From Flectonema sp. DT1601 (Eukaryota; Euglenozoa; Diplonemea; Diplonemida; Diplonemidae), in assembly GCA_964019425.1 (NCBI GenBank), contig OZ025831.1, positions 124,001-188,000 on the forward strand: a stretch of DNA of 64,000 bases. The letters run 5' to 3'. This document shows, in pieces, positions 29,928 through 38,810 of the stretch. The position numbers and the translations under genes are program-made. Each line of letters starts with the position of its first letter. Within the stretch, counting starts at the first letter, position 1. The notes under the pieces were generated by a model, which had not been told where the DNA came from, did no database searches, and worked only from the letters and a program-made list of their open reading frames with translations.

Positions 29928-29949
29928 CCGTTTGGCTGCTTGGTCAGGG

Positions 29950-30173
29950 TTTTTTTTGTGTTCTTGGCTTCTTTATGGAAATCCTTCCATTTTCCCTTCC
30001 CTCCAGTCTTAACGTAGGAGAGTCAACCAGGTGCCTACCCTGGACGCCCTTCGGGTGCGGGATTTGAACTAATTGCGTGTACGGACGCGATGGGTTATTG
30101 CAGTGGCAGGGGATCGAACCAGCGATCACCCAGCTCCGGGGCGAGAGTTATACCACTGCGCTGTACTTACCCC
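29950..30173 (-). mobile_element. tRNA-derived SINE A, copy 1
   Basis: On the minus strand it starts GGGGTAAGTACAGCGCAGTGG (A box). A B box (GGTTCGATCCC) lies about 50 nt on, then a body of about 140 bp, ending in A8 (T's 29950-29957) joined directly to giant LINE member 2. The body length without tail is 216 bp, as in the other three copies. Its 5' flank CGCCCCTCATTTT is the end of the tRNA-like head B, so it is probably a truncated product of the multi-headed form. Confidence 0.8.
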
Positions 30174-30206
30174 AAAATGAGGGGCGTTTTTTTTTTTTTT
30201 TTTTTT

Positions 30207-30660
30207 GGTTACACTCGTCTGTGCTTCCAGACTCTTTGTTTTTGTTCTTTTCACTTCTTTGTTTTGTCTTTCTTTTATACTTTCTTTTGGTTTAAGTCTG
30301 ACAAATTGGAAAACACGGGAAACATAGGTAGGCTCCGCCTGAGGACGTAAGAAGAGCGGCAACGGGAAAAAATAAATGGTCACGCGTCCTTGAAATTGGA
30401 CACACGAAGCTAATTCGGTTACCATTCCTACCATCGATAAGGAAAAACAAAGAATCGAGCATATAACTAGAGCGGTGGTCAAAGACCACTTGAACAGCCC
30501 GAAGGCCTGCCCTCAAGAGAAATTTATAAGGAGAATAGGAGAAAAAGGAGACAGGAGTGTTGGAAGAGACACTGCGACAACACCGAAGGTGATGTGCAGT
30601 TACCCAACCAGGAGATGATTGATAATGATGAAAATACTAAATATTGATAAAACACTTAAA
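30207..30660 (-). other. LINE A 3' UTR (module shared with LINE B and SINE B)
   Basis: About 455 bp from the ORF2 stop to the tail. Its last ~330-435 bp recur with very few differences at 36289-36720, 38394-38723, 38843-39275, 51466-51797 and 51911-52345. Confidence 0.85.
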
Positions 30661-30666
30661 TGGCGA

Positions 30667-33600
30667 CTACGTGTCACCTACACAATTCCAAAGTCTCAGG
30701 TTGGATGCTTGTTCCATCCACCTGATCAACATCGCTACTGAAGGAAGCCAGCTGGTGGCAAAGATTGAGCCAAGACTGGCAGGAATGCCGTTGATGAGGA
30801 TTAGATCACTTGATCGGTCCCATTTGCCTGTCAATGTAGAAAAGCCAAGGATTTCATATCTGGCTGCATCGAGTTTCTGTGATGGACAGCCTACGAGTAG
30901 GTGGAGTTGGTTGGATGGAGCGCTATGGCAGAATGGACATTTGATGGCTTTCCGCCAGTTTTGCATCAGTGGATGACACCCCGTTCTAAAATTCGCAATT
31001 CTGATTTCATCGCTCCTTTTCATGTCGGGAGGATATTTTATCGCGGCACCTTTGACGGTGTTTTTATAGCAAGTGTAACCAATTCTGTTCCAAATGTCCT
31101 TCGTGATCCCCCTCCTCACTCGGGATTTGTGATAGAAGAAGGATCCTCGGATTGGGATTTGAGGGAGGTATCTGTTGTGAGCCGATTTCTTAGCAAGTTC
31201 ATCAACTTCGTCGTGTGCTTCTATCCCCATATGAGAAGGGATGAATTGAAGATGTACTTTCATACCGCAGTTCCGTAGGTTCTCGAGGATGCCGAGGGAT
31301 CTGGTGTTTCTCTGTTTACACCTGCCACCCTTCAACTCGTCCAACAATGATTTTGAGTCGGTATAGATTCTGACTGACTTAGTTAGCCCGTCTTTCTGTA
31401 CCTTCCAGTTTAAGTAGTTTGCCGCATTTTTCAAGGCATGTTGCTCAGTTCTGTAGCTGCAATCCGCACGCACTAATCTGGTCGCATGAGCACGTTTCTT
31501 TCCGTCTCGTGACCTAGCAATGAGAGCCGCGCCTGACGCATTCGAAGAGTATGAACCGTCACAGTTGATCACCATGTCCACCGGAGGAAGTGTCGCGTTG
31601 TAGGTAAGGAATTTCTCCCTGTCCACTGCGGGATCAGGGGATTTTGTAAAACCGCAGCTGTTGCTGATTTGAACATTGTCCGAAGCAATCCAAGGTTTGA
31701 TAGAGTCAGGTTGAACGATCCCCACACTTTCTAGTTGACCTTCAGAACGGGGAATGAGGCCACCCCAGAAGCTTCGAGGCGATGCGAGTGAGTTGGTGTC
31801 CGGCACCCAGGTCATGGCTTTGTACCTGAAATAGGCAATTTTAGTCTGCTTTTCGATTTGTCTTTTAAACGGTAAGATGTCGGCTTCCCAAAGGAGCAAC
31901 TCCCTCGGAGTACATCTGCTGCATCCTGTTACGAGTCTCGCTATTTTTCTCATCTCGAAGTCGATAGCATCCGTTTTATGCTGGTTGAGCAACCAACCAA
32001 AGCTGTCCAGTGCATAGGAAATCCTCGCTGTCACGTACAAGTTTTTAACCATCTTTAGGGTCTTGTAGTCCAATTCATATGGCTGGAGGCACTGCAGAAG
32101 GGAGATCCCTTTCTTCAGTTCGTCGTGTATTTTCTCTAACTGTTTATCAAACCTGAGCCTGTTATCAATGTAAACACCCAGATATTTCACTGAGTCCGTG
32201 ATCGGCAGTAGGAAGGCAATTTTAATTTTCGCTTTGACATTCATCTCGTCGTGGATGTTCAACATCAGTAAATCTTCTAATTCTTGTTGAGTCCTGATGG
32301 GTTTCCCCTCTACTTCGAGGATCGTTTCACCACTCAGTAAAGTGGGCCTTGTCGTCGTCGTGTTGATCACGCTGTCTAGATCAAAATAGTCAATATCTAA
32401 CGAACGTACTTCCAGTGATTTTGAGAATAAGAGTTCGCGGTCGCTAGTATCAGTCAGGGTTACTTCTTTCGATTGAATATCCATTTTCAGAGCGCAAGTC
32501 TTGGAGACTGAAAGTGCCATGTCATTATCACGGCACCACTTGTCAACGATGTCAAGTATTCGTTGAGCGTTTGAGATTGCTTCGTCCATGGTCGAGCCAA
32601 ATACTGCACAAGCGGTGTCGTCTGCATACAGTGCGGTCAAAGTCGTTTCCTTCTCTTGTGAGAGAATCTTACACAGATCGTCAACATATATTAAATAGAG
32701 TAGTGGGCCTAAGATTGATCCTTGAGGCACTCCTTTTGACAGCGTACGAAACTTACTGAAATGTCCATTTGCATCAACTCTGACCTTCCTATTGGTTAGA
32801 AAGTCCGTTATCCATCGAACGATGAAGGTTGGGATGCCCATTCTTTGTAGTTTTGAAAGTAAAATTCGATGGTTAATCCTATCGAAGGCTGCTGTGAAAT
32901 CGAATGACAAGAAGACTGACCTCCTCCCCTTCGTGTGGTTGTTTACCATGGCGTCCACCAGAATTGTGATTTGTTCGCAGGTATTTCTGCCCCGTCTGAA
33001 GCCAGCTTGAATCGGACTGAGTGCTGAGTTTTCGGTAAGCCAATGCATGAGCCTGTCGTACACCAACCTCTCAGCCAGTTTGCCAACAACCGAAGTGAGT
33101 GTGATTGGTCTGTAGCTTTTAATATCGTTCCGCGGTTTGCCCGACTTGAACATCGGTTTGATTAACCCCTGTTTCCAAAGATATGGAACATTGGAGGATC
33201 TCCACGAAGAATTGATCACCTTTAATAAACAGTCAACTGCCTTCTGAGATAAGTTCTTAAGCATTTCGTTGTGAATACCGTCAGGGCCTGCTGCTTTGCG
33301 AGGCTTCAGGTTTTTAATTGCTGCTGATATCTCGGTATCTGTGAAGTCACAACAGATGTCCAATTCCAAGTCTTCTTTCTTCAATGAAGGGGCTTCGAGT
33401 TTAGCAGCATCCCCATCGGCCACAAAGAGGTCCAGAAATGCTGCAGGTAAATCGTTCTCAGATATATTTGATACGCTGATGTCCTTACCAGCGTCCTGTT
33501 GGAGTTCTTTAATCTTCTTGAAGGCGAAGTTAAAGTTGTTCCCCTTCCTCAGTTGGTCTTTCAGGTGACTACCTTTTGATTTTATAGATTCAGGTGAAGA

Positions 33601-34647
33601 GGTCTTCCACTTACGTCGGCGCTTGCCCTTAAATAAGATTCTCCTCCGCACGTTCCTCGCAGCTACTTCATGTATTATGTTATTTAATAATCCAACATTA
33701 CCAGTGGCATCATCCGAGAACTTAGCCCTATCAATTCTTCTATCAAGTTGCTGTCTGAAAGCACTCCAGTTTGTAGATTTGAAATCCCAGACAGTTCGTT
33801 TCCTTGCTCCAACTGTTGCTTGAGAGAGGTGAGCCATTGTGTCGAAGATAGCGAGTAGAGGTCGATGATCCGAGTTATGTTTACTGTCTTCATTTATGAT
33901 TGAAAATTCTTCTAATACAATTGATCCTTTAAAGAATATAACGTCAGGTGAGGTACCACCGCCAGGAATGTCGTGTTTGGGCCGAGTTATTTGACCAGGT
34001 CTGTTTGCTACGAGAACGTCATTGCGATCCGCCCAATTAAATAATTCTTTACCAGATTTGGTTGTCCTGGTAGACCAGACGAGGTTGTGTGCGTTGAAGT
34101 CGCCCGCAATAATAGACTTCGTTGTGATCGGAAGATCATCTTCTCTAATGATACACCCAGGGGGAGCGTAAACGTTAATAACATTGACACCACCAACATT
34201 CAGCATCATAGCTTCGATACCGCTTGTTCTCGAAAACAATTCTTCATCACTGATTCCTTGTGAGAAGCATCTCTTTGCCATTATTATAATGCCACCACCT
34301 TTTGTATTTCTGTCCTTCCTATATGTATAATAGCCAGGGTGCGAAATGTGTTCCTTCGACCAGGTTTCCTGTAAGCACAGTACATCCGGCGAGTAGTGAG
34401 AAAGGAGTCTTTGAATATAAGACCCCTTCTGACTTATCGATCTACAGTTCCAGCTCAACACTGAGAGTAACGAATTTTCAGGTCCAGGGTTGCGTTCAAC
34501 GTCGCCTGCCAGCAGTAATAAACTTCGGGTCAGTTCTTTTTCAGTTTGAGAGATAGTCGGTGCTGTTACAGTAGTCGGCTTCACCAGAACTTTACTATGA
34601 TGTGAGTCATTTTTAGAATTTGAAGTTGACGGTGTTCGTTTGTCAAG
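30667..34647 (-). CDS. LINE A ORF2: 2A peptide - EEP endonuclease - RT - RNase H - CCHC
   Basis: Open from the codon after the ORF1 UGA (34648-34650) to 30667, 1326 codons. No ATG lies between that UGA and the endonuclease; the first start-like codon is a GTG at 34584, so ORF2 is probably reached by readthrough or reinitiation. Counted from 34647: a 2A-like StopGo peptide LLLLAGDVERNPG|P (break expected between residues 55 and 56); EEP nuclease (LSWNCRS 64; LQETW; GDFNAHN about 182; SDHRPLL about 260); RT (GPDGIHNEM about 453; PQGSILGPLLYLIYVDD about 640; YADD 674); RNase H (CDGS about 1027; TEQHAL; TDSKSLLDEL about 1100; HDEVDELAKK); and a CCHC finger (CPFC...H...C, about 1236). It supplies nicking, reverse transcription and RNA removal for target-primed integration. 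Confidence 0.88.
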   Translation of the reverse strand, partial: LDKRTPSTSNSKNDSHHSKVLVKPTTVTAPTISQTEKELTRSLLLLAGDVERNPGPENSLLSVLSWNCRSISQKGSYIQRLLSHYSPDVLCLQETWSKEHISHPGYYTYRKDRNTKGGGIIIMAKRCFSQGISDEELFSRTSGIEAMMLNVGGVNVINVYAPPGCIIREDDLPITTKSIIAGDFNAHNLVWSTRTTKSGKELFNWADRNDVLVANRPGQITRPKHDIPGGGTSPDVIFFKGSIVLEEFSIINEDSKHNSDHRPLLAIFDTMAHLSQATVGARKRTVWDFKSTNWSAFRQQLDRRIDRAKFSDDATGNVGLLNNIIHEVAARNVRRRILFKGKRRRKWKTSSPESIKSKGSHLKDQLRKGNNFNFAFKKIKELQQDAGKDISVSNISENDLPAAFLDLFVADGDAAKLEAPSLKKEDLELDICCDFTDTEISAAIKNLKPRKAAGPDGIHNEMLKNLSQKAVDCLLKVINSSWRSSNVPYLWKQGLIKPMFKSGKPRNDIKSYRPITLTSVVGKLAERLVYDRLMHWLTENSALSPIQAGFRRGRNTCEQITILVDAMVNNHTKGRRSVFLSFDFTAAFDRINHRILLSKLQRMGIPTFIVRWITDFLTNRKVRVDANGHFSKFRTLSKGVPQGSILGPLLYLIYVDDLCKILSQEKETTLTALYADDTACAVFGSTMDEAISNAQRILDIVDKWCRDNDMALSVSKTCALKMDIQSKEVTLTDTSDRELLFSKSLEVRSLDIDYFDLDSVINTTTTRPTLLSGETILEVEGKPIRTQQELEDLLMLNIHDEMNVKAKIKIAFLLPITDSVKYLGVYIDNRLRFDKQLEKIHDELKKGISLLQCLQPYELDYKTLKMVKNLYVTARISYALDSFGWLLNQHKTDAIDFEMRKIARLVTGCSRCTPRELLLWEADILPFKRQIEKQTKIAYFRYKAMTWVPDTNSLASPRSFWGGLIPRSEGQLESVGIVQPDSIKPWIASDNVQISNSCGFTKSPDPAVDREKFLTYNATLPPVDMVINCDGSYSSNASGAALIARSRDGKKRAHATRLVRADCSYRTEQHALKNAANYLNWKVQKDGLTKSVRIYTDSKSLLDELKGGRCKQRNTRSLGILENLRNCGMKVHLQFIPSHMGIEAHDEVDELAKKSAHNRYLPQIPIRGSFFYHKSRVRRGITKDIWNRIGYTCYKNTVKGAAIKYPPDMKRSDEIRIANFRTGCHPLMQNWRKAIKCPFCHSAPSNQLHLLVGCPSQKLDAARYEILGFSTLTGKWDRSSDLILINGIPASLGSIFATSWLPSVAMLIRWMEQASNLRLWNCVGDT

Positions 34648-34650
34648 TCA
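34546..34650 (-). promoter_or_regulatory. Recoding region: ORF1 UGA stop followed by 2A peptide
   Basis: ORF1 ends in TGA (34648-34650) followed by CTT-GAC. The same frame stays open into ORF2, where codons near 34501-34480 encode GDVERNPGP. Known 2A peptides make the ribosome skip the Gly-Pro bond. Together these would yield ORF1, an ORF1-plus-tail readthrough form and free ORF2 enzyme. Readthrough itself is inferred. Confidence 0.6.
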
Positions 34651-36072
34651 GTTTGAATTATCCATTTCCACATCAGTCGTTTCAGTAGTATCGGTTGGTT
34701 CTTCAGCACAGTGTCGCTTCAGATCACCAGATATAACTGGACCCTTGCCCGGGTTGAAGGTCGGCCCCAATTTGACCGGCTTTTCTCTTTTAGTTTCCAT
34801 GTTGATTACAAGGTACGCATCTTTACCCATGTCGACGAAGCTTGGTGATGGAACCGATTCAGAGATTGCAATTAACGTTTTGTTGCCTCCCTTATGAAAA
34901 CTAGCCACAATTGTGTGACTCCACTTGTATGCGTGCAACAGGTGATCGCTGATCTGTTGCGTCGTGAACTTCTTAATAGCCAGTGATTTAATTATAAAAC
35001 GCTGACCAGTCGGCAGTGCGGGTTTCAGAGAATCCCCGAGTGATTCTCTCACTTTTTGAGTAAACCCGGGTTGAACTTTCAGCCCAAAGCACTCTCGGAA
35101 CTTCGTGATGTAGAAGCTACCTTTGATTGCTGAAAGAACTGAAAGTTTGCCCAGCACCGCTTTGAAGCCCAAGTCCTTAACGAACTGAACTGTGTTCCAA
35201 GAGTCTTGGCCATTAGACCAAGATGGGTTTCTGATGAATAGATCTCTCTTCTCACTGGAGGTGTCGCTGTTGTTGTATTCCAGAATTTCAGAAATTCTGA
35301 AGTTTGGCACACGGATCGCCATAGATGTGTGCATATCGCATTTTTTAAATCCGAAGGGCGATGTCTTCAGCTCCCACTTTTTAATTAATTCTTTCACCTT
35401 AGTGGTGAGAGTGCTCTCTGCTGATTTACTCCAGTCTTGTACGAATAGAACTGGGTCCGGCTGTGGTGGCTCGATGGCGTCTTCTCTTGCGGCAGTGAAA
35501 TCTTTGCCACAAATCGGGGTGACAAATACCCTACGAATGACGCAGGTTCCGCACTTCTTTACGACTGGAAGTGCGACTGGGACTGTTGTTTTAAACAGTT
35601 TAGACTTTGAGATGGCAGTCCAGTCGCCCTTCGTTCGTGTTTGCTTCAGTGCTTCATAATCAGCCTTTGAGCTGATGAGCACGAGTCCGTCCGCGTTGTT
35701 TTTGGAGGCATCGATTGCTTCTGAGAATTTAAGCGTAGGTGTTGCTTTAGCCCACGCTGCGTGAATGTACCACTCTGGCAGAGTGGGTTTCTTGTTGTTG
35801 GTAGTTGGCGTCGGGCCTCCATCATTTCCATCCCTCACCGTGCTCGCCGCTTCCTGTCGTTGTCCCCCGGACTCCTTCCCCTTCCTCTCTTGCTCTGTCG
35901 TCTTTCTCTTTGACGACTCTCCTTGTTTCTCTCCGGAGTCCTCCGTCAGCTGCTCCAGCACTCTCATCGTGAGAGTCAAAACCCTCCTTCTCTTTTCTTC
36001 TCCTGCTAGTCCTTTCTCCACTTCTTGTACTAACCGCATCACATCCAAAAGCAGCTCCTTACAACTGCTCAT
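34648..36072 (-). CDS. LINE A ORF1 protein (unknown fold, presumed RNA binding)
   Basis: 474 aa from the ATG at 36070-36072, chosen because it aligns with the start of family B ORF1; an in-frame ATG 11 codons upstream is less conserved. The N-terminus is helical (CKELLLDVMRLVQEVEKG), then comes a low-complexity polar linker, then a conserved globular part of about 330 residues shared with family B (WYIHAAWAKA; CVIRRVFVTPICGKDF; PDPVLFVQDW; HTSMAIRVPNFRISEILEYNN; FIRNPSWSNG; YLVINMETK). No zinc knuckle or obvious RRM is seen, so it is not a standard gag-like or L1-like ORF1 by eye. The acidic C-terminus ends four residues after a DVEMD motif. Confidence 0.8.
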   Translation of the reverse strand: MSSCKELLLDVMRLVQEVEKGLAGEEKRRRVLTLTMRVLEQLTEDSGEKQGESSKRKTTEQERKGKESGGQRQEAASTVRDGNDGGPTPTTNNKKPTLPEWYIHAAWAKATPTLKFSEAIDASKNNADGLVLISSKADYEALKQTRTKGDWTAISKSKLFKTTVPVALPVVKKCGTCVIRRVFVTPICGKDFTAAREDAIEPPQPDPVLFVQDWSKSAESTLTTKVKELIKKWELKTSPFGFKKCDMHTSMAIRVPNFRISEILEYNNSDTSSEKRDLFIRNPSWSNGQDSWNTVQFVKDLGFKAVLGKLSVLSAIKGSFYITKFRECFGLKVQPGFTQKVRESLGDSLKPALPTGQRFIIKSLAIKKFTTQQISDHLLHAYKWSHTIVASFHKGGNKTLIAISESVPSPSFVDMGKDAYLVINMETKREKPVKLGPTFNPGKGPVISGDLKRHCAEEPTDTTETTDVEMDNSN

Positions 36073-36136
36073 TATAGTTTTATGTCTGTCAGAAAACCCG
36101 CACAAAATCGACTCTCACCAGGTAATGGTAGGAAAT

Positions 36137-36265
36137 CAATAAAGTACAGAAAGTACAGAAAGTACAGAAAAGTACAGAAGTACAGAAAAGTACAGAAAGT
36201 ACAGAAAGTACAGAAAGTACAGAAAGTACAGAAAGTACAGAAAGTACAGAAAGTACAGAAGTACA
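36137..36265 (-). repeat. 9-bp tandem repeat at LINE A 5' end
   Basis: Around a dozen AAAGTACAG units on the plus strand, with a few shortened ones. LINE B has two units at the equivalent place (44937-44957), immediately followed by the same AATAAAG...GATTTC context, so this is the element's own 5' terminus and not a random microsatellite. Confidence 0.75.
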
Positions 36266-36274
36266 GAAGGGGCG

Positions 36275-37479
36275 TTTTTTTTTTTTTTGGTTACACTCGT
36301 CTGTGCTTCCAGACTCTTTGTTTTTGTTCTTTTCACTTCTTTGTTTTGTCTTTCTTTTATACTTTCTTTTGATTTAAGTCTGACAAATTGGAAAACACGG
36401 GAAACATAGGTAGGCTCCGCCTGAGGACGTAAGAAGAGCGGCAACGGAAAAATAAATGGTCACGCGTCCTTGAAATTGGACACACGAAGCTAATTCGGTT
36501 ACCATTCCTACCATCGATAAGGAAAAACAAAGAATCGAGCATATAACTAGAGCGGTGGTCAAAGACCACTTGAACAGCCCGAAGGCCTGCCCTCAAGAGA
36601 AATTTATAAGGAGAATAGGAGAAGAAGGAGAAAGGAGTATTGGAAGGGACACTGAGACAACACCGAAGGTGATGTGCAGTTACCCAACCAGGAGATGATT
36701 GATAATGATGAAAATATTAAAATAATAACAAATTGATATTGGCGACTACATGTCACCTACATTACTTCCAAAGTCTAAGGTTAGATGTCTGTTCCATCCA
36801 CCTTATGATCAACGCGAGTGATGGAAGCCACGCCAAAGTGAAGAGGGCTTCAAGGTTAGGAATTTCGTTGGCAATAATAAGTTCCCGGTCGCGATCCCAC
36901 TTGCCGGTCAGTGTTGAGAAGCCCAGGATTTTGAACCTGGCCGAATCGAGTTTGGGAGATTGACATCCCTGCAGCAGGTGAACCTGTGAGGACGGTTCGC
37001 CACAAAATGGGCAGTCGATCGTCTTGCGCCAGTTCTGAATTAGCGGGTGACATCCTGTCCGGAAGTTCGCTATCCGTATCTCGTCGGCTCTTTCCATCCC
37101 AGGAGGGTATTTAACGGAACGGCCTCCGATGAGGTGCTTATAGCAAGTGTAACCACTCACGTTAAGAAGATCTTTTTTGATGCAGCGCTTAACATGTGAT
37201 GATCGCGAGAAGTAAGTGCCTTTGACTAGCACAGGACGGATGTTCTTGTTGTGTGCTGCTTCCTTTGCAAGCGCATCAACTTCATCGTGAAATCCGATTC
37301 CAATGTGCGAGGGGATGAATTGCAGATGCACTTTCATTTCACACATGCGCAGGTATTCCAGTATCTTCAAGGACTCAGTGTTCTTCTGTCTGCACCTTCC
37401 ACCCAGCAGTTCATCCAGAAGGGATTTTGAGTCCGTGAATATCCTCACAGATTTCATTGAAGTATCTTTGCTAAACACT

Positions 37480-37480
<1 letters not shown>
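36275..37480 (-). mobile_element. 5'-truncated LINE B copy
   Basis: It contains the 3' end of ORF2 (open from about 37480 to the stop at 36762: end of RNase H and the CCHC finger), the shared 3' UTR and a 14-nt A-tail (T's 36275-36288). It is very close in sequence to the full LINE B copy. The 5' break is joined directly to a SINE A tail of 44 nt. Confidence 0.85.
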
Positions 37481-37525
<45 letters not shown>

Positions 37526-37740
37526 TGTTCTTGGCTTCTTTATGGAAATCCTTCCATTTTCCCTTCCCTCCAGTCTTTACGTAGGAGAGTCAACCAGGTG
37601 CCTACCCTGGACGCCCTTCGGGTGCGGGATTTGAACTAATTGCGTGTACGGACGCGATGGGTTATTGCAGTGGCAGGGGATCGAACCAGCGATCACCCAG
37701 CTCCGGGGCGAGAGTTATACCACTGCGCTGTACTTACCCC
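37481..37740 (-). mobile_element. tRNA-derived SINE A, copy 2
   Basis: 216-bp body 37525-37740 with a 44-nt A-tail (T's 37481-37524). Head with A and B boxes as in the other copies. The extra bases CAGTGC precede the 5' end. Confidence 0.85.
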
Positions 37741-37745
37741 GCACT

Positions 37746-37746
<1 letters not shown>

Positions 37747-37787
<41 letters not shown>

Positions 37788-38002
37788 TGTTCTTGGCTTC
37801 TTTATGGAAATCCTTCCATTTTCCCTTCCCTCCAGTCTTAACGTAGGAGAGTCAACCAGGTGCCTACCCTGGACGCCCTTCGGGTGCGGGATTTGAACTA
37901 ATTGCGTGTACGGACGCGATGGGTTATTGCAGTGGCAGGGGATCGAACCAGCGATCACCCAGCTCCGGGGCGAGAGTTATACCACTGCGCTGTACTTACC
38001 CC
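37747..38002 (-). mobile_element. tRNA-derived SINE A, copy 3, body of a multi-headed SINE
   Basis: 216-bp body 37787-38002, 40-nt A-tail (T's 37747-37786). Its 5' end is continuous with the head array at 38003-38370; the same arrangement and sequence recur at 50759-51355. Confidence 0.85.
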
Positions 38003-38370
38003 AAAATGAGGGGCGGGGCGGGCTTGAACCCAGGCCGACCACGTGAAGCTGTATTGCGCTGTTAGGCGCGGCACCACAAAAAATGAGGGGCGGGGCGGGC
38101 TTGAACCCAGGCCGACCACGTGAAGCTGTATTGCGCTGTTAGGCGCGGCACCACTAGACCACCCACCCTCCAAAATGAGGGGCGGGGCGGGCTTGAACCC
38201 AGGCCGACCACGTGAAGCTGTATTGCGCTGTTAGGCGCGGCACCACTAGACCACCCACCCTCCACTTTGGAAAATGAGGGGCGGGGCGGGCTTGAACCCA
38301 GGCCGACCACGTGAAGCTGTATTGCGCTGTTAGGCGCGGCACCACTAGACCACCCACCCTCCGATAAATG
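38003..38370 (-). repeat. Tandem array of four tRNA-like heads (head B)
   Basis: Four head-to-tail units of about 87 bp with short CATTTT-type linkers (near 38008-38076, 38085-38171, 38177-38263 and 38276-38362). Each has an A-box-like GTGGTCTAGTGG and a B box GGGTTCAAGCCC and can form partial tRNA arms, but the acceptor arm is poor. The unit nearest the SINE body lacks its first ~15 bp, A box included. They are best read as stacked pol III promoters of one composite SINE. Confidence 0.75.
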
Positions 38371-38375
38371 AGGGG

Positions 38376-38810
38376 TTTTTTTTTTTTTTTTTTGGTTACA
38401 CTCGTCTGTGCTTCCAGACTCTTTGTTTTTGTTCTTTTCACTTCTTTGTTTTGTCTTTCTTTTATACTTTCTTTTGATTTAAGTCTGACAAATTGGAAAA
38501 CACGGGAAACATAGGTAGGCTCCGCCTGAGGACGTAAGAAGAGCGGCAACGGAAAAATAAATGGTCACGCGTCCTTGAAATTGGACACATGAAGCTAATT
38601 CGGTTACCATTCCTACCATCGATAAGGAAAACAAAGAATCGAGCATATAACTAGAGCGGTGGTCAAAGACCACTTGAACAGCCCGAAGGCCTGCCCTCAA
38701 GAGAAATTTATAAGGAGAATAGGGGCGGGGCGGGCTTGAACCCAGGCCGACCACGTGAAGCTGTATTGCGCTGTTAGGCGCGGCACCACTAGACCACCCT
38801 ACCCTCCACT

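Larger units (their letters stand above)
20606..29949 (-). mobile_element. Giant RLE-type LINE, member 2 (5'-truncated)
   Basis: It runs on the minus strand from the junction with a SINE A-tail at 29949/29950 to a 26-nt tail (T's 20606-20631), with a very short 3' UTR. The ORF begins almost at the junction with a zinc finger and RT. Anything equivalent to the OTU region of member 1 is missing, so the copy is 5'-truncated, yet the remaining 3087 codons are uninterrupted. Confidence 0.8.
30187..36270 (-). mobile_element. APE-type LINE, family A, full length
   Basis: On the minus strand: a 5' terminal array of CTGTACTTT repeats (about 36265-36137), ORF1 (36072-34648), ORF2 in the same frame after one UGA (34647-30667), about 460 bp of 3' UTR and a 20-nt A-tail (T's 30187-30206). 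EEP endonuclease, RT, RNase H and a CCHC finger place it in the broad I/Ingi/Vingi-type group of RNase H-bearing LINEs. No inactivating change is visible. Confidence 0.85.

Noticed and set aside
34648-34650. Nonsense mutation inactivating LINE A
   Set aside because: LINE B has a TGA at the same place with both flanking ORFs intact and a 2A peptide after it, so the stop looks like a designed feature.
36137-36265. Telomeric repeat tract or CRISPR-like array
   Set aside because: The unit is not a known telomere type, has no spacers, and occurs at the 5' end of two LINE copies.
38003-38370. Cluster of functional tRNA genes
   Set aside because: A and B boxes are present, but the acceptor stem pairs poorly, one unit is truncated, and the array is continuous with a SINE body and repeated at a second locus.
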